A program made the position numbers and the translations under genes. From NCBI GenBank assembly GCA_017555205.1, contig JAFZGW010000008.1:1-64000 (forward strand): a stretch of DNA of 64,000 bases, given 5' to 3'. The number at the start of each line of letters is the position of its first letter. The stretch's first letter is position 1. Source of the stretch: Akkermansia sp. (GTDB lineage Bacteria > Verrucomicrobiota > Verrucomicrobiia > Verrucomicrobiales > Akkermansiaceae). This document shows, in pieces, positions 62,228 through 64,000 of the stretch. The notes beneath the pieces are model-generated. The model saw only the letters and a list, made by a program, of their open reading frames with translations. It ran no database searches and was not told where the DNA came from.

Positions 62228-62687
62228 ATGGGGGATATTGATTTTAAATTAGGCCGTCGTTTTCGTTGGTGCTTTGAAGATGGTACTTACTGTCTGGAAG
62301 GTCGTACACGTTATGATTTTGACATGTACAGTGCATCCGGCGAGTTAATGTATTCCTGCCGCAACAAAGGGAATCTCTTCAAGCGTGTTTTTTTGGCCTC
62401 GCTTGGTCATTGAAGATGCCCGGGGTAATACGGTATGTCATATCCTGCATCCTCGTTCAAAGGTGCAGTCGTTTGTTATTAATTTGCCGAATGGAATCAT
62501 AGCAAGCCTTTCTCCGGAGGAGGACGACTCTTTCGACGATGAAGAAGGAGCTTATATCATCGAAAAACTCGGTATCAGATTCGAAGTTTCAATAACTGAG
62601 GTGGAGTTTATATCCTCAGCCGACCCCGCTAATCTTCATCTTGCGTACTTGCTGGCCTTCTGCGTTTGTTTATATTTAAGGAGGTAG
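62228..62687 (+). pseudogene. Small gene split by a T7 frameshift, LURP-one/scramblase-like in look
   Basis: Two reading frames make one gene. The first (62228 to stop at 62413) begins MGDIDFKLGRRFRWCFEDGT; the second (to stop 62687) continues with LVIEDARGNTVCHILHPRSK in the +1 frame. The switch lies at a run of seven T residues (62388-62394); removal of one T joins them into about 152 residues. The pattern of short beta-strands and repeated basic-aromatic motifs resembles the tubby-like LURP-one/scramblase fold, but this is a guess. The promoter is intact. Sequencing error, programmed slippage, phase variation, or a genuine pseudogene are all possible. Its stop overlaps the dgt SD. Confidence 0.7.
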
Positions 62688-62691
62688 TTTC

Positions 62692-64000
62692 ATGCAGTGG
62701 GAACAGTTGCTTACATGTGAGCGTCTTAGCGGTACCGGGCGTAGCGAGGTCGGGCGCTCTGCCTTTAATAGTGATTACGGCAGGGTTTTGTATTCCAGCG
62801 CATTCCGCCGTCTCCAGGACAAAACACAGGTTTTTCCGCTCGGTCGCAATGATTATGTGCGCACCCGCTTGACTCACAGTCTGGAGGTCGCCAATGTAGG
62901 CCGTGCGTTGGCTCAGGAATTGGCGGATGTCGCCATCGCATTCGAGTCCCGCTCGCTTGACCCACTCCTCTATTCCTCTATGGGGGATGTAGTCGCAACA
63001 GCATGCTTGGCGCACGATTTAGGGAACCCTCCATTTGGGCATTCCGGTGAAAGTGCTATAGATGAAGCCGTGGCGGAGGCTGTCTCAGCCGGGATTTGCC
63101 CGGCTGAGTGCGCTGATTTCCGTTTTGAGGGCAATGCTCAGGGGCTACGCTTGCTGACCCGTACCTGTGACCCCATACGCGGGTTGGGGCTTGATTTAAC
63201 GGCCGCAACATTGGGGGCTTTTACTAAGTATCCCTGTCCGGCAGGGCAGCAGCGACAGGGTGCAGCCGCTAGGTACAAAAAATTCGGTATAGCGCCGGAA
63301 GAGCTTCCGAACTTCTGCAAGGTGGCGGAATTGTGTGGCTTGTCTACATTGGGAGAGAATGTGTGGTCACGGCATCCACTCGCTTTCCTGATGGAAGCGG
63401 CGGACGACATCAGCTACCTTATCGCAGATTTGGAGGATGCCTTCATCTCTCGCATTATCAGCTACGACGATGTAATTGCCCAGCTTTCTGCGCTGGGCGA
63501 ATTCAGTAGCAAATTGCGCGAGAGCGTGGCAAGGGAGCACGCTCGAAGCGGGGCCGCTGCTGCTGTGCGCTATGCTCGCGCCTGTGCCGTTGGTGCCTGC
63601 ATTCGCAGCCTGCGTGGTACTATCGAGAAAATTTACCCCTGTATGATGAGCGGAACTCTTACCGGTAGTCTCATGAAAAACTCCGACATGGCGGCTGCCT
63701 ATGAATCTGTTCAGGCATGGTCTGTTAAGTATATTTACAGTCACGAAAGTGTGTTGAAGGTCGAAATTACAGGTTTTAATGTTATTCGCAGCCTCATGAA
63801 TTTATACCTGCGCTGGGTTAGTGAGCCTGATAGCACTTTAGGCCGTAAGATTGGCGCAGTTTTGCATGCAGATCCGACTCAAAGTGCCAATTCGAGATAT
63901 CGCTTCCTGCATGTAGTGGACTACATTTCCGGCATGACGGATTCCTATGCGCTTCAAACCTATAGTTCTTTGTTCGGTGCTAACGGTTGCTCTTTTGCTT
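62692..64000 (+). CDS. dgt: dGTP triphosphohydrolase, cut by the window end
   Basis: Hydrolyses dGTP to deoxyguanosine and triphosphate; HD-domain enzyme. The first 436 residues are in the window and the frame stays open at base 64000. The HD motif His is in TRLTHSLEVANVG, HD in CLAHDLGNPPFGHSGE, and ADDISYLIADLEDA follows. It is preceded by the strongest SD of the window, AAGGAGGT (62678-62685), seven bases before the ATG; that SD lies within the last codons of the upstream frameshifted gene. Confidence 0.93.
   Translation, partial: MQWEQLLTCERLSGTGRSEVGRSAFNSDYGRVLYSSAFRRLQDKTQVFPLGRNDYVRTRLTHSLEVANVGRALAQELADVAIAFESRSLDPLLYSSMGDVVATACLAHDLGNPPFGHSGESAIDEAVAEAVSAGICPAECADFRFEGNAQGLRLLTRTCDPIRGLGLDLTAATLGAFTKYPCPAGQQRQGAAARYKKFGIAPEELPNFCKVAELCGLSTLGENVWSRHPLAFLMEAADDISYLIADLEDAFISRIISYDDVIAQLSALGEFSSKLRESVAREHARSGAAAAVRYARACAVGACIRSLRGTIEKIYPCMMSGTLTGSLMKNSDMAAAYESVQAWSVKYIYSHESVLKVEITGFNVIRSLMNLYLRWVSEPDSTLGRKIGAVLHADPTQSANSRYRFLHVVDYISGMTDSYALQTYSSLFGANGCSFA

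Overview
The window reads as bacterial chromosome from a Verrucomicrobiota member, most likely a gut Akkermansia relative. This is an inference from gene content: a PEP-CTERM-tailed beta-helix surface protein, a lone tyrosine recombinase beside it, a bactofilin, CD225/GYF and DUF2147 proteins, a squalene/phytoene synthase, and core genes of a Gram-negative cell. No rRNA, CRISPR array, insertion sequence or prophage was seen. One tRNA gene (Ser, UGA) is present.

Layout: 0.1-3.3 kb, a beta-CASP hydrolase and lysS. 3.3-8.3 kb, a repeat-rich surface protein and a divergent tyrosine recombinase. The DNA between these two carries a promoter flanked by a near-perfect 17-bp inverted repeat, which is the signature of an invertible (phase-variable) promoter. 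8.3-19 kb, fmt, an acyltransferase-GNAT fusion, pdxA, a DUF2147 protein, an outer-membrane barrel, tRNA-Ser, a sugar-nucleotide epimerase, a SWIM protein and an unrecognised secreted protein. 19-30 kb, PHP phosphatase-ligA-PfkB kinase, an L,D-transpeptidase, cysS-queF-queC, a transglutaminase-like protein, lepA and a patatin. 30-36 kb, ilvE, Nudix, GYF-CD225, a ZIP transporter, pyrH-frr-bactofilin and a D-Ala-D-Ala dipeptidase. 36-46 kb, a long same-strand run: ExbB, ExbD, a TPR protein, a glycosyltransferase-type penicillin-binding protein, an inositol-phosphatase-like enzyme, rsmB, then HPr and enzyme I. 46-53 kb on the minus strand: parB-glutaminyl cyclase-like lipoprotein, a lipoprotein, uppP-lepB-isoprenoid synthase. 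53-64 kb: three pseudopilins, a lipoate-ligase-like protein, a Nudix protein with an unusual C-terminal domain, asnS, a ROK-like kinase, a Ser/Thr kinase, a small gene broken at a T7 run, and the start of dgt (cut by the window end).

Several threads join these genes. Envelope growth is represented by uppP, the penicillin-binding protein, the L,D-transpeptidase, the dipeptidase and ExbB/D. Translation is represented by lysS, cysS, asnS, fmt, lepA, frr, rsmB and the queuosine genes. A recurring pattern is a good sigma70-type promoter whose -10 box ends only about 6 to 13 bases before the start codon, implying leaderless or nearly leaderless mRNAs for lysS, cysS, lepA, parB, the ExbB operon and others. 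Shine-Dalgarno sequences are rare; dgt and uppP are clear exceptions.

The most interesting items are the putative invertible promoter at 7106-7257, the penicillin-binding protein whose SxxK motif reads KxxS, the Nudix protein with a degenerate PPK2-like tail, the leaderless-promoter pattern, and the T7 frameshift gene at 62228-62687. All family assignments come from reading motifs by eye; no database search was run.
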